Shown piece after piece: positions 1 through 12,247 of a DNA stretch of 64,000 nucleotides. The stretch comes from Litsea cubeba (taxonomy: Eukaryota > Streptophyta > Magnoliopsida > Laurales > Lauraceae), in NCBI GenBank assembly GCA_012931725.1, contig CM022953.1:54704300-54768299 (forward strand), read 5' to 3'. Below the pieces are notes generated by a model that saw nothing but the letters and a program-made list of their open reading frames with translations, was not told the origin of the DNA and did not search any database. The position numbers and the translations under genes are program-made. Within the stretch, counting starts at the first letter, position 1; the number at the start of each line of letters is the position of its first letter.

Positions 1-1500
1 GAGCCGAAAGCCCAAAATAACATTTGGAATGAATCATCATCTTCCCTAATCAAATGAGACATGCTACCTAGATTTGTCCTTTGTAGTTCAATGCAATAAC
101 TAAGCAAGATTCTAAAATATTATTAATAAGAACCTTGTATATCAAGCATTGTTATCTCTTTAGCTAGCCAAGCCTTCCTGTAGCTGATTTGGACGCCAAA
201 CTCCATTTGAAAGTCTGTTATAATTTCTTTAGGAGTCTAGCTTGGATGGAGATGAAGTCGTTCTTTGATCTAGTCAGCAATCAAGACCGATGTGTCTGAT
301 CATGTGCGAGTCCCATCATTGGATTCGAACAAGTATGTTTTTTAGAATATGTTCGCACTATAAACTTAGGGCCGGAATGCAGAGTAGATGCATGGATATG
401 TCAAAGACATTGATGATCGCCACATCTCATACTTAATTTTGTCATAGACCTCTTCATCCAAATAAGCTTAAAATTATTATACATTGTAAATTTTCTCAAC
501 GCAATCCTAAATGATTCATGAGTCTAAAACCGTCTTCCCTTCCACATTTCATGGGAAGAGCCCTATTGGTGATTCACACTAATCTGGGCATCATCAAGAA
601 CTAAAGTATCAATAAAATATTCTATACTCTAACAACATTTGATGCATGCAGAAATCCTTTTTATGCATTTGTCATTCTATGATGTCCAATGATAGTTTGT
701 AATTCATCATCTCTAGGGTCAACATCCATATCAAATCCATGTTCATCATTTTCAACCTCCTCTTCCACTATATTCTACCCTCCATCGTCGGCAGGAATTT
801 CAGGTATTTCCTTCTCTTCCATCTCCTCCATGACAGAGTCACCCCTTGTATTAGAGAAATGAACATTTGCATCTTCCGCAAGACTAATGGAGGGGTAAAG
901 ATCTTCAAGCATGGCCTCCACAAATGGATTATCATAAGCTACAGCAGGCGTGTTCAGGTCAAATTGTCTCCGGAACATGCTTGACACATCACACTTGCAT
1001 GGCAAACAGTCAATAATAGATAAATTACATGAAGTAATAAATACAGCTGTATAGGGAACTAAACCTATAGACATCCTCTCTTTTGGAAGGGCCACCTACA
1101 TCTTCAACACTAGTGGAGGAGTTTGTGGTATTTGTATACGTCGTCATATTCCCTCTGTGTGAATCACCATGTCATAAACCAATCAGATTAATGATGAAAA
1201 CAAGCTATTAAATAAATCAGTAGCACTACATTTAGCATGATGGGTTGGGGTGGCACCTATTCAAACTGAATGACGGTCTATTCCCTCACTGGCTACTGAC
1301 CTAGCATGTGGTAGACCTTAGATGTGATGGTTGTTGTCTTGCAGTTGCTTCACTGTTTTTATGTAAATACAAAGATATAGCTTGACTTCCATCTTGAAAT
1401 AAGCTGAACATTCGATGGAGATTATCATCACCTCTTATGGTTATGAACGTGATGCTTCGGCCATTATAATACCAATATTGCAAGTTTACATTGTCATTCC
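1..1500 (-). pseudogene. MULE (Mutator-like) transposase relic, runs off the left edge
   Basis: On the minus strand, about 300-540 translates to a MuDR-type N-terminal DNA-binding domain: an F-x-x-A-L-R-K-F start, then a C-x4-C pair, an H-I-H-A-S block and a K-K-H-T-C block, as in plant MURA transposases. Two in-frame stops interrupt it (just before the F-R-I-A-L block, and between the CGDHQC and HIHAS blocks). Upstream of it, 775-1095 encodes an acidic N-terminal linker, and 1301-1483 resembles the PB1-like start of MULE transposases (a GRSITF...GDDNLHRMF pattern). Downstream, 1-180 keeps the segment around S-Y-C-I-E-L-Q-R-T-N that precedes the catalytic domain. The catalytic DDE core would lie to the left of the window. 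The family assignment comes from domain order; the multiple breaks show that it is dead. Confidence 0.7.
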
Positions 1501-1830
1501 TAAATGTGGGTCAAGTGATTACGATCACAAAAGATGGGCCCACATTGTAAATCGTATAAATGTGAACCCGTATTCTAATTTCTAAAGGTATGTACGATGT
1601 TGTAATTTCTAAATGTAGGTCCCATATTTACGTTCACAAAAAAGGTTGCCCCGCATTATAATTCATATCAAGTGGGTCCACATTGTAAATTTTATGAATA
1701 TGGACCCCATGTTCTAATTTTTAAGGGTGGGTATCACATTGTAATCTTACATGTGGGTCCCATATATGACAAAATTGAGACCGTAACTTTTACACGAGAA
1801 AAGGTGGGTCCCACATTGTAAATCATATAA
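1501..1830. repeat. degenerate repeats next to the MULE
   Basis: A motif close to GTGGGTCCCACATTGTAAAT recurs at least four times (around 1533, 1669, 1725 and 1804) with variable spacing. The block directly follows the N-terminal end of the MULE transposase, so it may be the element's subterminal region, but I could not find a terminal inverted repeat or TSD. Confidence 0.5.
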
Positions 1831-2759
1831 TTCTCTTGCTTCATTTCTTTGGAGCATAACTTTTATAATGTTATCAAACAAGTTCTGTATGGCATATTCT
1901 CAGCAGAATAATTTAATATAATGTTACCAAACAAGTTCGGCAGAGTATAGTCTCGGCACAAACAAATCTCAGCATAACATGATCTAAGTACAAAATTAGA
2001 AACAACACAGGAACGATGCTAAACGGGCCCCGAGGCTCTACTATCACTTGTTGTGCGCATGTGTGTGGAAGCGTGAATCACCACAATCAACAATTAATCA
2101 AGCCATGCAAGAAAAGAGAAAATACACACAGACATTTACATGGTTCGGCAAACTGACTTTCCTTTGAGTTCTCCACTGTGTTTTGCTTCTCTCATTGGTT
2201 ACCCATTACCTCAATATATAAGCCTACCTTTTTTGGACTACAAGAAAAACTCATTTTCCCCCAAAAAAATCCATGGTACAATTATCAAAATACTCATGAC
2301 ACCCACTTGGCCCCACTTGGTCTGAACTCAACATGGCCAATAGAAAATAAGTGTTTTCGTTGGAGAGAGAAGAAAGTAATGTCTACTTACCATGTGGAAA
2401 AGATAGAAGGTGAGGAGTTAGATTGATATGGTAAGTGTATATTTGAAGTGGTCATAAAATTAGGAGGGATGTGGTCATTCATGTATTTACTACTCATTGA
2501 AATCCCTAGAGATGGATGTAACATTCAAACCTAGATTGAGTCTAATTTTTAAATGGTAAGATTCGTTTGAAAAGAGTATAAGCTTTACCAAATGAGTCTA
2601 ACTTAATTAGATGCTTAATTGAGACAAACGAAACATGAAAAGTGCATGATGGAATGGTGAACATGCTACCAGCATCCGCTCTTTCAATTGGACATGAAGA
2701 TTATGAGTACAAAGAAGCGGGAAATGCCGATTTCTCTCCTCTCTCTTGTAGGCTACGAC
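1831..2759. other. non-coding interval with an LTR-like motif
   Basis: No gene is recognisable. Around 2131-2160 there is a TACATGGTTCGGCAAACTGA stretch typical of plant copia LTRs. A related version (AAGTGGTTCGGTCAAACTCA) lies at about 2932-2951 inside the neighbouring hAT element. No LTR boundaries could be placed. Confidence 0.35.
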
Positions 2760-4829
2760 AAGGGATGTCAAACGGATTATGCCACGGGTCGTGACCCGTG
2801 CCTGTTTCGTGCCGTGCCTCCTGTTTCGGCTGGGCCACCGACGTATCTTTATATTTCATTTTGGTTTTGGTCTTATACTTAAAATTAAAAATTAGAACAT
2901 ACACAATGAGAATAGAATGACACACATATTTAAGTGGTTCGGTCAAACTCAACCTACTCCACTGAGAAGATAATCATTTGGATCTTTCCTACTTGAAGAT
3001 TTTTTAATGGATTACCTTTAAAGCCTTTACAATCTTTATAGAAAAATAAAAAATAAAAAAAAATTATATTTAGAAGTTACAATGAAGAAAAAGTAAAAAA
3101 AAAAAAAAAATAGACTTCTAGTCCGCTAATGTATTCGGCGGCTGGATCATAATCTTCAATTTCTTTCAACTCTTGCTTTCTCTTGTCAGCAAATACCAGT
3201 CCCGTAGGCAAACACAACACTCTACCATTTTTTCAGACAGATTTATTCTTCTGTCACCACACATCCAGCTACACTAAAAGCCTGTTCAGATGCTACAAAA
3301 GACATTGGAATAGTTAGTAGATCACGAGCCATGGTGGCTAACACCGGAAACATTTTTCTTGTTGTTTCCACCATGCTAAAATGTCAAAACTAGATGCATC
3401 CTGTATTTGTAACATACCAGAGTCAAGATACAAGGGTAACTCCATCACCGTATTACTTGAGCTGGAGGCTCTGCCCAGTCTACTATAAAATAGATCCACC
3501 CAACTCTACTTGATTGCTGGACTTGTTAAGGGGCCATAGAACACTTGCTGTGCCCATTTATTTACAATAAAATTGGAAAAGTGTTTCTAATTTTCTCCTT
3601 ATATTTGAAAAAGTATCTAAATCTTGGTTGTCCATATTATTATTTATTTCTTCAATAAAAAATATATACTAGTTAATTTTAACCTAGAATCTAATGCAGT
3701 AGCTAAACAAAATGTCATTGGAGTATCTTTCCAATATTTATTAAATTTCTCTTCCATTTTTTTAACAACGTCTTTAACTAAATCTTGATTTCTAAATGTT
3801 TTAAATTGTAAAGTAATTTCCAAAAGATAATTTAAAGCTCCATTAGATGTGGGATAATAAGCCCCGGAGAAAAATTATGTTGCAGTATAAAAAACTTGTA
3901 ATAAATCTCTTATGTGGGCACACAACTCCCAATGTTCCTCAGTCATAAAAAAATATTGAACATTAAAAGCACAATAACCATTCAAAGCTACTTTTCTATC
4001 AACTGTTTTATTTAACAAATCATACATAGGATTTTATCTATGTTCAACATCTTTGAATAATTTTATAGCTGATACATTATGCCTCGCACATATTCCGGAA
4101 TATAACTATCTTCTTTGTGCGGAGCAGAAAATATATTTAGCAATTTTTTTAATTTTTTCTGTTGCAATTGAAATATGCTTTAAAGCAACTCCTGTAGTGA
4201 GATTTAAGATGTGATATACACATCTATTTTGGAAGATAGTAGAACCCTCTATCAAAGATGCAAGTGGCATCTGCAATTTCATTAGTTCAATAGCCGCTAT
4301 ATTATTCGTTGCATCATCTTAAGATATAGTTATAACTTTATCCTTAATATTATATTCAGCTATTTTTTTCCAAAATAAGGATTCTACTGCCACTGTGTGG
4401 CCATTCTAGTTTCGCAAAACTAGTTATTCATTTATTAATAACCCATTTTGTATCTATGTTATGGACAGCAACACAAAGATAACTATTATCTCCTCGAGAT
4501 AACCATATATCTGTAGTTATAGCTATTCTACCAGAAATATTTGCAAAGTAATTTTTACTATTTTCCTTCTCACTTAGTCAAAGCCTAATAGCATCATTTC
4601 AAGCAGTTTTTCTAAATTGTGGTTGGTGATTATTTTGGACATATTCTTCAAAAAAATCATTTGAACGAGTGATTTTCTATTAGTAACAACATTATAAGAA
4701 AAAAGCCTCGAGCTACTACCACTAGTAGTAGAAATTTGGGTATGTGTCCCTGATCCCCCTTTCCCTTGAGTCCCCTTAATATGTTTGGGTTCATATTTTT
4801 TTCCTACGCCTTAATAAATGGCTAGTATC

Positions 4830-5155
4830 CATGGGCGGAACCATATATAGGGGGGGCTGGCAGGGGCCCTCCCCCCAAAATTTCAAAAAAAAAAAACAAC
4901 CTATGCCTTTCAAATTCTTTTTATAAAACTTATGGCCCCCCAAAGTTTTTCAGAAAAGCCCCTATTTATTTTAAAGCTGCCCCCCCACCCCCAACAAAAA
5001 AAAAATAATAAATTAAAAAGAAATCCCTTTACCTTTTATATTTTTTATAATTTTCTACATATAGCCCCCCAAAAAAAATCAGAAAAGCCCCTATATATTT
5101 TTAAAACTACATTCATGTGGCCCTCCCCAATGAAGGATTTATGGGTCCGCCCCTG
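4830..5155. mobile_element. small hAT-type MITE inserted in the BED-finger exon
   Basis: The ends CATGGGCGGAACC and GGGTCCGCCCCTG form an inverted repeat (11 of 13). The flanking octamers CTAGTATC (4822-4829) and CTGGTACC (5156-5163) are an imperfect 8-bp TSD. The interior is A- and C-rich with no coding potential. Confidence 0.65.
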
Positions 5156-5164
5156 CTGGTACCC

Positions 5165-6132
5165 TAGGGACGACTCTTGCATAAGGCCAATAAAGCCTTT
5201 GCTTTAGGCTCCAAAAAATAAGGCCCAAAAAAAAAGCCCCATACTAGCAGCTGACATCTTTTGAAATTCCAAAAAATAAAACTTATCAACTGTCATCCCT
5301 TTTTTTTTTTTCATTCCCAAAATATAAGGCCCGATAATAACTCTCTTTAAGAAGATACGACCAAGATTTTTATGGGGCCTTATACTGTCATTTATGGGCT
5401 ATTATGTTTCCAAATCTGCCCCTTATATTACTATTGCTAGAGTCCAATTGATTTTAGTACACCATTATATTTCTAGCAGTCCATGTCCATCAAATCTCAA
5501 CCATACATTCAGTCATGAATTTGCTTTAACAAGCCTTTCTCATTATTTTTGTGTATCATATTTAAATAGGGGATCCATGATGTGGTTGTAACAGATCTAT
5601 AGCTTGGGATCTCAGCCCTAATAATAGATCTTAAAATTTAAGATAAACAATGGGCCATCGCCGGAATTTATTCACTTGCCCACTGTGCATATGAGCACCG
5701 TACATCTGGAACATCTAATACGTGGGGCACAACTCTAAAGTCCATCTTGGATGGTCCTAACTCATGGTGCGTATGCGCACCGTGCGCAGGTGAAAATGCT
5801 TCGAGCCCCACCAGTGGCAGATTAAAGATTTTTTTTTTTTTTATCTTTTTTTTTGGGTGGGGGGGGGGGTTTGAGCCAAATAGGTAGTTGGGTTTTGTGA
5901 CCCAAGATTTCTATGTGAGTTTGGGGATGGGTCTAAAGTTTTCATGTGGGTTTTGGAGGTGGACTTAAGATAAACTAGCAAAATTTGAATATAAAAACTT
6001 ACTTAGTAATTTTTCATCACGAAAAATAAGAAAAATAAATTTTAAATAAAATACTTATAATAATATTAAAATATAGAAAATGCATCATTTAGGATTGTCG
6101 CTTAGGCCTCGAATTGTCTCGAGCCGGCCCTG
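5165..6132. mobile_element. non-autonomous hAT element with CAGGGCCGGC-type ends
   Basis: The left end TAGGGACGACTC and right end GAGCCGGCCCTG are inverted repeats (9 of 12). Flanking octamers TGGTACCC (5157-5164) and CGGTACCC (6133-6140) match at 7 of 8. The subterminal GCTTTAGGCTCC motif is shared with the hAT element at 12589-14758, suggesting the same family. No transposase remains. Homopolymer and AT-rich sequence fills the interior. Confidence 0.7.
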
Positions 6133-7020
6133 CGGTACCCCCAACTGATTCGGCAACATAAATTTTATCACAATATTTACATTTTGCCTTTTCGACCTCC
6201 TTTACATCTTCAATAACCTTAATATATAATTTCATAAGCTTGCCAAACAAGAGAAATTCTAGTTCTCTTGGATCGATTGTCTACGAGAACTAGTGGGTTG
6301 TACTGGGACTTCACCCACTTCTTCCTCTTCCAATTCAACAAAATCGTCCTCTTTCCCTAAATTAACGGAAGAATATTGTGTGGGAGTTCTTCTAGAAGAT
6401 CGTCCAACTATATTTCAAAAATAAAATTTGAAAGCAAAAAAGTTATATAATAATAGTAATAGCCTTCCTTTTGTGATAATTAATATAAGAAAGGGGAGAA
6501 GATGAGAGTTAATATAATATATAATAAATATATAAATATGGAATCTCAAATTTAAATGGTATAAATAGCTCCAGATTTTTTAAGGCCCCTTTAATCTTGT
6601 TTCTTGATGACTTGATCTTTTACACTCCAAAAACTTCCTAGAGAGAGTGAGATAGAATTGAATGCTTTGAGAGAGAGTAGAGTACTGTAGAGAGAGTGAG
6701 AGAGTTGTATAATTTGGTGAGAAATGAGAATGAGAGGGGTGTGTATTTATAGACTTTGTAAAATTCAAAAGGACACAAAATACCTCTTATACAACCGTTT
6801 TATAGCCGTTGGGGGGTAAAATGGATATATTTCAAAAAAGTTATCATTTTTTTTCAAAATATATCTGTTGGGTAGGCCTGTCGGGTCGTGCCTGACGGGT
6901 CAGGCTGTTAATGGGCCGTGCCAGGCACCTCGGCCTAGCACAGCCTGTGCTGTTGGCCGGGCCGGGTTGGGCCATGGGCCGTTGACTCCCGTGCTGGGCC
7001 CTGACATCTCTAGCTACGAC

Positions 7021-7743
7021 TGAAGAGATAGTTGGGATGGTCTCTCTCCTTTTCCATATTCTCTATAATGAGATCAAAGATGGACGAGACTCGATCTCGA
7101 ATGTAAGTCCCCAGCATATAGCTGCAAATGAGTTTCTGCCCTCGGCTTATAACATCTTTCATTAGGGCCTAGTGGCCTACATATAAAATTCATATCACTA
7201 AAATTAAAATCTCCCTGTCAATTTCCATTGGGGTCAATTTCATCCTAATCTGTCAAAGGTCTGCCGTTAAGATTATCATATTGAAAAAAAACACTATTTA
7301 AATATAAAAAACCAAAGGAAGGAATTTGCATGACCAATACGTACGATGGTAGGTCTAACTCTTAATAGTGTGAAATGATTCGCAATCACAATACAAAGTG
7401 TGAGCTTTATTATTAGCGGTTTGGATTTCATTGATGGGCCCTATTGACTGAATCATAGTTAGATTATAGATAAAAATGAATCCTTCCATACATGGCAACA
7501 ATGAAAGTTGCTTATTAAAGTATGAAATACTTCGAATTGTGACACTTTAATTCGGTGGTTTTAACAAGCAGATTCTCTGTGAAATCCTTATCTTCTTGTC
7601 TTTCTTTCCTTTTTTTCAATGTATACAGCCAAGAAAAATACATTGGGATTTTCTCAAATGAACAAAAACCGATGATGTTCGCAAAAGTTATAGGCAGTTG
7701 TAAATTTCTCTTACAGAAATTACATATGAATCCTTAATATTGC
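7021..7743. other. non-coding interval
   Basis: AT-rich sequence without recognisable coding, RNA or repeat structure. Short open frames here have no family resemblance. Confidence 0.5.
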
Positions 7744-7748
7744 CATGG

Positions 7749-10391
7749 TGCCACGATCCGAGCCCAAGATAAAATTTAAATCGAGTTAACCCCAAGTCAC
7801 GACCATACTTACTCCCTTGAACTTTGAACATAAAATTCACAAGGGATAACAAATTACACATTATGCGGAACATAAATTTACATTGTTCATAAAAACAAAA
7901 CTGAATTTACATTATAAACAAGACATTTCTAAAAGTCTTATATCATTATTACAATACTTTCCTTTTACTCAACGAGTCCTTCGGAAGTAGCTGTATTAAT
8001 TATTTCAACTGGTGCTGTGACCTCTAATGGACTAGCAATGGCAGCTGTGCCTATAATGTCATCAATAACACTGTGAATTCAATAATTCAGCAATGTTTAA
8101 CAAACATATGATTTCATATGCTAATCATAATTCCAATATGTCTAATTAATCATTAGACTTAAAAAAATTAAACAGTATCAATTTGTCTAATTCAATGTTA
8201 GACTAAAACCAGTAACATTTTGAATGTCAGTAACAATCTTTACAATATACAAATCAGTCTCACATCTTCCTTAAAAGGAAGGATTACCATCTTCCTAAAT
8301 AAGAAGGATTACGTAACCAGTAACAATGTGAGTCTTTATAATTTGGCAGACTACCATAGCATTTGCAATTCAAATTATATCTTCCCAAAAAAGAAGAATT
8401 GCCTCTATTGGCATAGGACTAAAGAGCGCATCATTCACGACTCAGGCCTCAAGGACTTATCAAATAAGTGACATCTACGTAGTATCTTGATCGAAGATCA
8501 CTGACCTCACCACGGAGCTCCTGACACTCCCAAATAATATGCTGCAGCAGACAGAAATCACTATGTCGTGCCAAACTCAATGTATAATACAATTCATTTC
8601 ATTTAATTTCCGTTTAATTATAAATGAACGGAGACAAATCAATAAATAATCGTTTCAGGATTCGTTTCAATATACAAATCAATAATTACCCTATCTGGGT
8701 TTGATTTACCATATAGTGTCATTGTCATTTAAGACAATAAAGAACACACCTTTGACAATTCGAATTCAATTAAACACTACCATCCAATTGGGTGTAATCC
8801 TCAGTTATTTAATGTACTTGTGTTATTCTCGATGAACATCACAGTTTATATAAATTTTGTATATTAAAGTCTCCTTAATTATCACCTATGGAGGTATAAA
8901 CAATATGAAAATTCTTGATTAAACCAATAGGCTCTTAATCTTAAAATTCATAAATTAATTCTGAAATTTCTGACTGTCGGTCAGCTCATCGGTTAACAGA
9001 CATTCATCGGTTCAGTTGTCGGTTAACTTTCAGTTCGAAAACCAGAGAGAACTAATTCATGAAATTTACTAACATCGGTTAACCTGTCGGTTAACCGACT
9101 TACACTTGTCAGCTGACCGAACTAAGTTCAGTCGAGTTTCGGTTCACAATCCAGAGAAGCACTTTTTCCTTGCATTTACACTGTCGGTCAGGTCGTCGGT
9201 CAGCTTGTCGACTGACCGACACTGCCCAGAATTTTCTACAGACTTCGTCTCAGAATTCTGTTTTCTCCATTTCATCTTCAACCTGCATAAAATATTTGGA
9301 ATCTCTTGTTCCCCTCCTTATATATCATTCCACATAAGAAACAACACTTCTATTTCATAAATCAATCAACCCTCTTCTCCAATTCATCATTCATATCATT
9401 TACACAATGAAATTGATAAACATAAATAAACCAAAACTATGACTAAATTCAAGAAAAACCATATTCATTAACACATAATCATAGATCAGTGTTTATACTT
9501 GCACAAATTCTGACCTATCTTCTCTTTCACCATTCAATCATTAAATCAAATACCTTTCAGCCCATTCAATGAATACCAACACAATAAAGCACATAATCAT
9601 AAGGGCTGAACTCAATTTCACAATTTAACTAAGAGAAATTAACATGCAATAGCATCTAATCATTTACACTTGTTTATACTTGCCTTAATTTATGTTAAAC
9701 ACAAAAACCCTCTTTTCTTTAAGCTCAAATAGAGATGAAATCCTCAATTTGACAACCCTTTTCCTTTAACTTCTGAACCTGAGCTTTCTTCTCCACTCTG
9801 TCTTTAATTAAACAACTTGAAAGAGATGATGAGGAAGATGAAAGAACTATTTTCCTTTTCCCAATTCACTTATAACCTCTTTGCACGAATGAAAGAAACT
9901 CAAGAAACGAAGAAGAATGAAGATAAACTCAAGTCTCTGTTATAGCTTCTGTTGGCAAAGTCTAATGACTCCAACTCCTGGTTCTTTTAAACTTTACTTA
10001 TGAAACTTTGCATTTTAACCCCCATTCACATATTCATTTCAACTTTAAGTCAAATCAAGATCTACTTAATTCATCATAAACCAAATGCAATTAAACATAC
10101 TATGAAAATTATTGTACTCATCGATATATACATGATGGTACAAAGTTTTACCGTATCCGACGAAATACGTATAAATTCGTATTTACAGAAAAATCCTCCA
10201 TCTCACTAATTTGAATCCAAATCTCAACTTAATATTTTCCAAATCATTTCATTATGCTCAATTCATTTATTCAAAACTAATTTGACCCATACAATTCCTT
10301 GATCTCCATTTAGTTGACTAATCATGTGTTAATCAATACTAATCTCGATTAATTAGAGTTAATCAAGATTAACTCGGGACGATGTGTAACA
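7749..10391. mobile_element. solo LTR, 2.64 kb, TSD CATGG
   Basis: It begins TGCCACGATCC and ends ATGTGTAACA, the TG...CA form of an LTR, and is bounded by perfect 5-bp duplications CATGG at 7744-7748 and 10392-10396. No coding sequence, primer-binding site or second LTR is present, so it is a solo LTR. The CACGATCC start resembles the TGTAACGACC/TGTCACGACC starts of three other LTRs in the window. Internal short repeats of TCGGTTAAC and TCGGTCAGC occur at about 8975-9225. Confidence 0.85.
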
Positions 10392-10396
10392 CATGG

Positions 10397-10928
10397 TCAG
10401 ATTGATAATTGGTCCATGTCCAAGTAAAACATGGAGCCCGCCTGTTTATAGCTTCCCACTAGCCACTCAATTCTCAAATGAGCCCGATCCTCTCCAACTT
10501 CGTTTGTGGAAGTTGTTGGGTCCATTGGCCTTCCCAAATTTGAGGACTAGCCATCTAAAGGCTATAATAATACTTTAAATGTTTTTTACTATGTAATCTA
10601 AGATACTAAGATCGATGATCACTCAAAAATCTTGAATGTACTTATTTATGTTTGTTGCTTTACATGAGGGTCTTTCTTTTCTTTTATCTTAGACAAATAA
10701 TTCACAAGCACTTCCGGTGGGCCTCTCTATCTCTTCCATGTGTCATTTTGAGAAAGCTTGGGACGATTAGAGGACCCGAATCCATATTCAAAAGCCTAAA
10801 CTCATTCATTCAGTGCAGAGTATATTATTACATGGAATAGAAGCCAGACACATATATCTACAAATGGACTTTCAAGACTTTCCAAGAGGGGTACGTAAAT
10901 GGAAGTTTGCAAACAATACAGATTGAGA
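10397..10928. other. non-coding interval downstream of the LRR gene
   Basis: No gene or repeat boundary recognised. It holds the presumed 3' flank of the minus-strand LRR gene. Confidence 0.45.
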
Positions 10929-10938
10929 TTTATTTATT
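10929..10938 (-). terminator. candidate poly(A) signals of the LRR gene
   Basis: On the minus strand two overlapping AATAAA hexamers (AATAAATAAA) lie about 85 bases beyond the stop codon of the LRR gene, a reasonable distance for a plant polyadenylation signal. Inferred from position only. Confidence 0.4.
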
Positions 10939-11020
10939 TCTTCAGAATAAAAAAAAGCCCCTATGACACGTTATGACCGCACTTTCACCTTTCTTATCTA
11001 CAAGCATGTGAGAGAGCTTC

Positions 11021-12247
11021 CTAGGAGCGGGTGGAAGGAGATGGTGCAGGGGCGGCAACACCTACCATGTACTTCTGACCACTAGCACCAAAACCAGATT
11101 CACAGTGATATTCAAAACAATCAACAGGGTGTTTGAGTGCAGCATCACACTCCTTGCTTCTCCTCTGCAATGGCCTCTCCGGCAAACAGTTCCTTCGGTC
11201 GTCGAATGACGCCCCTTTCGACGTCAGATTCAGGCAGAGCCCTTCCTCTTCACAGAAGAAGTTATATGACGCATTGAAATTCTTCAGGTTGGGCAATGCA
11301 CATACCCCAGCAGGGATGGCCCCAGTCAACTTGTTATGGGCCAAGTTCAGCTGCTCCACATGGACCAACCCGGAGATGCTGTAAGGTATGGACCCCACCA
11401 AGTGGTTGAAGCTCACGTCCAACACCTTGATCTTGTACAGAAGACCAATATCCCATGGCAAACACCCACTCAAGTTTGTGTTTATCAATACCAGCTCCTC
11501 CAAGTGATCTGCCGACTTGGATATGCCTTCAGGAAGGCACCCGCCAAAGTTGTTGTTGGCAAAGACAACCACAGTTGCGGTCGCAGATGTTAAGGTTGGT
11601 GGAATCACCGAATATAAGCGGTTGTTATTCACAAAGATGGCGTCAAGGCCAAGATTAAAGAGTTGGGGTGGCAATGGCCCTTCGAATTCATTGAACCTGA
11701 GGTCAAGATAATTGAGAGAGGGGAGTGAGAGGACGACGGTGGGGAACTTTCCCACAAAGCGGTTATTGCTGAGGTCTAGTTCATAGAGAAGAGTTAGATT
11801 GGATAGGGTGTTGGGGAGGACACCGCAGAAGCGGTTGCTGTTGAGGTGTATTAAAGCAAGGTCTGATAGGAGGCCAAGCTCGTTCGGGAGGAACCCGGCG
11901 ATGTTGCCGTGGTTGAGGTCGACGCCAGCAACGACTTGGACGTGGGGTTTATCAAGAGAAGGGGCACAGTAGACTCCGGTGTAGTTGCAGACGCTGGGGC
12001 CGATCCAGTTGGTGGTGAAGTTTTGGGGGTCGGAGTAGATGACTTGCTTCCATGCCTGGAGGGCTAGGTATGCTTTGTGGAGTCTTGGGTTGGAATGAGA
12101 AAGGGAATGAGAATGGGAATGAGAATGGGTAGAGCTATGTCTAGATTTAGCTAAGACAAGAGAGAACAAGCAGGAAGAGTGTAGTAGCAGTAACAAGAAG
12201 AAGGTGGTGGTGGTGGTGGTTGAGGTAGATGTAGAAGAAAAGGCCAT
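11021..12247 (-). CDS. secreted leucine-rich-repeat protein, LRR-extensin-related (no extensin tail)
   Basis: This is an intact single-exon frame of 408 codons. Residues 1-33 are a Thr/Ser-rich start plus a strong hydrophobic core, a likely signal peptide ending near VLA. A His-Ser repeat (HSHSHSHS) follows. Residues about 55-100 form the cap typical of LRX/PEX proteins (ALQAWKQVIYSDP...NWIGPSVCNYTGVYC). About ten LRRs of the extracellular plant type (LxxLxLSNNxFxGxxP) run to about residue 335. The C-terminus has the paired-cysteine block of this family (KECDAALKHPVDC) and stops after a short AAPAPSPS stretch instead of a long Ser-Pro4 extensin domain. It therefore resembles extensin-less members such as Arabidopsis At4g06744. 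Expected location is the cell wall or apoplast; LRX relatives bind RALF peptides and wall polymers, but this is not shown here. The start is the first ATG, directly before the signal peptide. Base composition is GC-richer than the flanks. It could instead be a truncated LRX. Confidence 0.9.
   Translation of the reverse strand: MAFSSTSTSTTTTTTFFLLLLLHSSCLFSLVLAKSRHSSTHSHSHSHSLSHSNPRLHKAYLALQAWKQVIYSDPQNFTTNWIGPSVCNYTGVYCAPSLDKPHVQVVAGVDLNHGNIAGFLPNELGLLSDLALIHLNSNRFCGVLPNTLSNLTLLYELDLSNNRFVGKFPTVVLSLPSLNYLDLRFNEFEGPLPPQLFNLGLDAIFVNNNRLYSVIPPTLTSATATVVVFANNNFGGCLPEGISKSADHLEELVLINTNLSGCLPWDIGLLYKIKVLDVSFNHLVGSIPYSISGLVHVEQLNLAHNKLTGAIPAGVCALPNLKNFNASYNFFCEEEGLCLNLTSKGASFDDRRNCLPERPLQRRSKECDAALKHPVDCFEYHCESGFGASGQKYMVGVAAPAPSPSTRS

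Larger units (their letters stand above)
3150..6430 (-). pseudogene. hAT transposase (BED zinc finger, RNase H-like core, dimerisation domain), broken
   Basis: Reading the minus strand: an acidic N-terminal stretch (about 6250-6430); a BED-type zinc finger whose C-K-Y-C pair lies near 6160-6200; a spacer; a degenerate core (about 3500-4750); and a well-kept hAT C-terminal dimerisation segment at 3252-3350 with the motifs FPVLATMARDLL and VASEQAFSVAG. The BED finger is split by two insertions: its first half ends near 6137 and the continuation (SHLLRR...) resumes near 4822. Several stops and frameshifts are seen in the core. The active enzyme would bind the element's ends and cut and paste the element; this copy cannot. 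Confidence 0.8.
2760..7012 (-). mobile_element. hAT DNA transposon (Ac/RICESLEEPER-like) with nested insertions
   Basis: The element is flanked by a perfect 8-bp duplication GCTACGAC (2752-2759 and 7013-7020). The ends are imperfect inverted repeats, AAGGGATGTCA on the left and TGACATCTCTA on the right (9 of 11 match). Both subterminal regions are rich in GGGCC/GGGTCGTG motifs. The interior carries a minus-strand hAT transposase relic, interrupted by two smaller insertions at 4830-5155 and 5165-6132. An 8-bp TSD plus a BED finger and a hAT C-terminal domain are diagnostic for the superfamily. Confidence 0.9.

Noticed and set aside
775..1095. A stand-alone acidic protein gene on the minus strand
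   Set aside because: Its position directly before a MuDR domain shows that it is part of the broken MULE transposase.
11133..11711. Several plus-strand open frames opposite the LRR gene
   Set aside because: They are antisense shadows of the real minus-strand frame; none has a recognisable domain.
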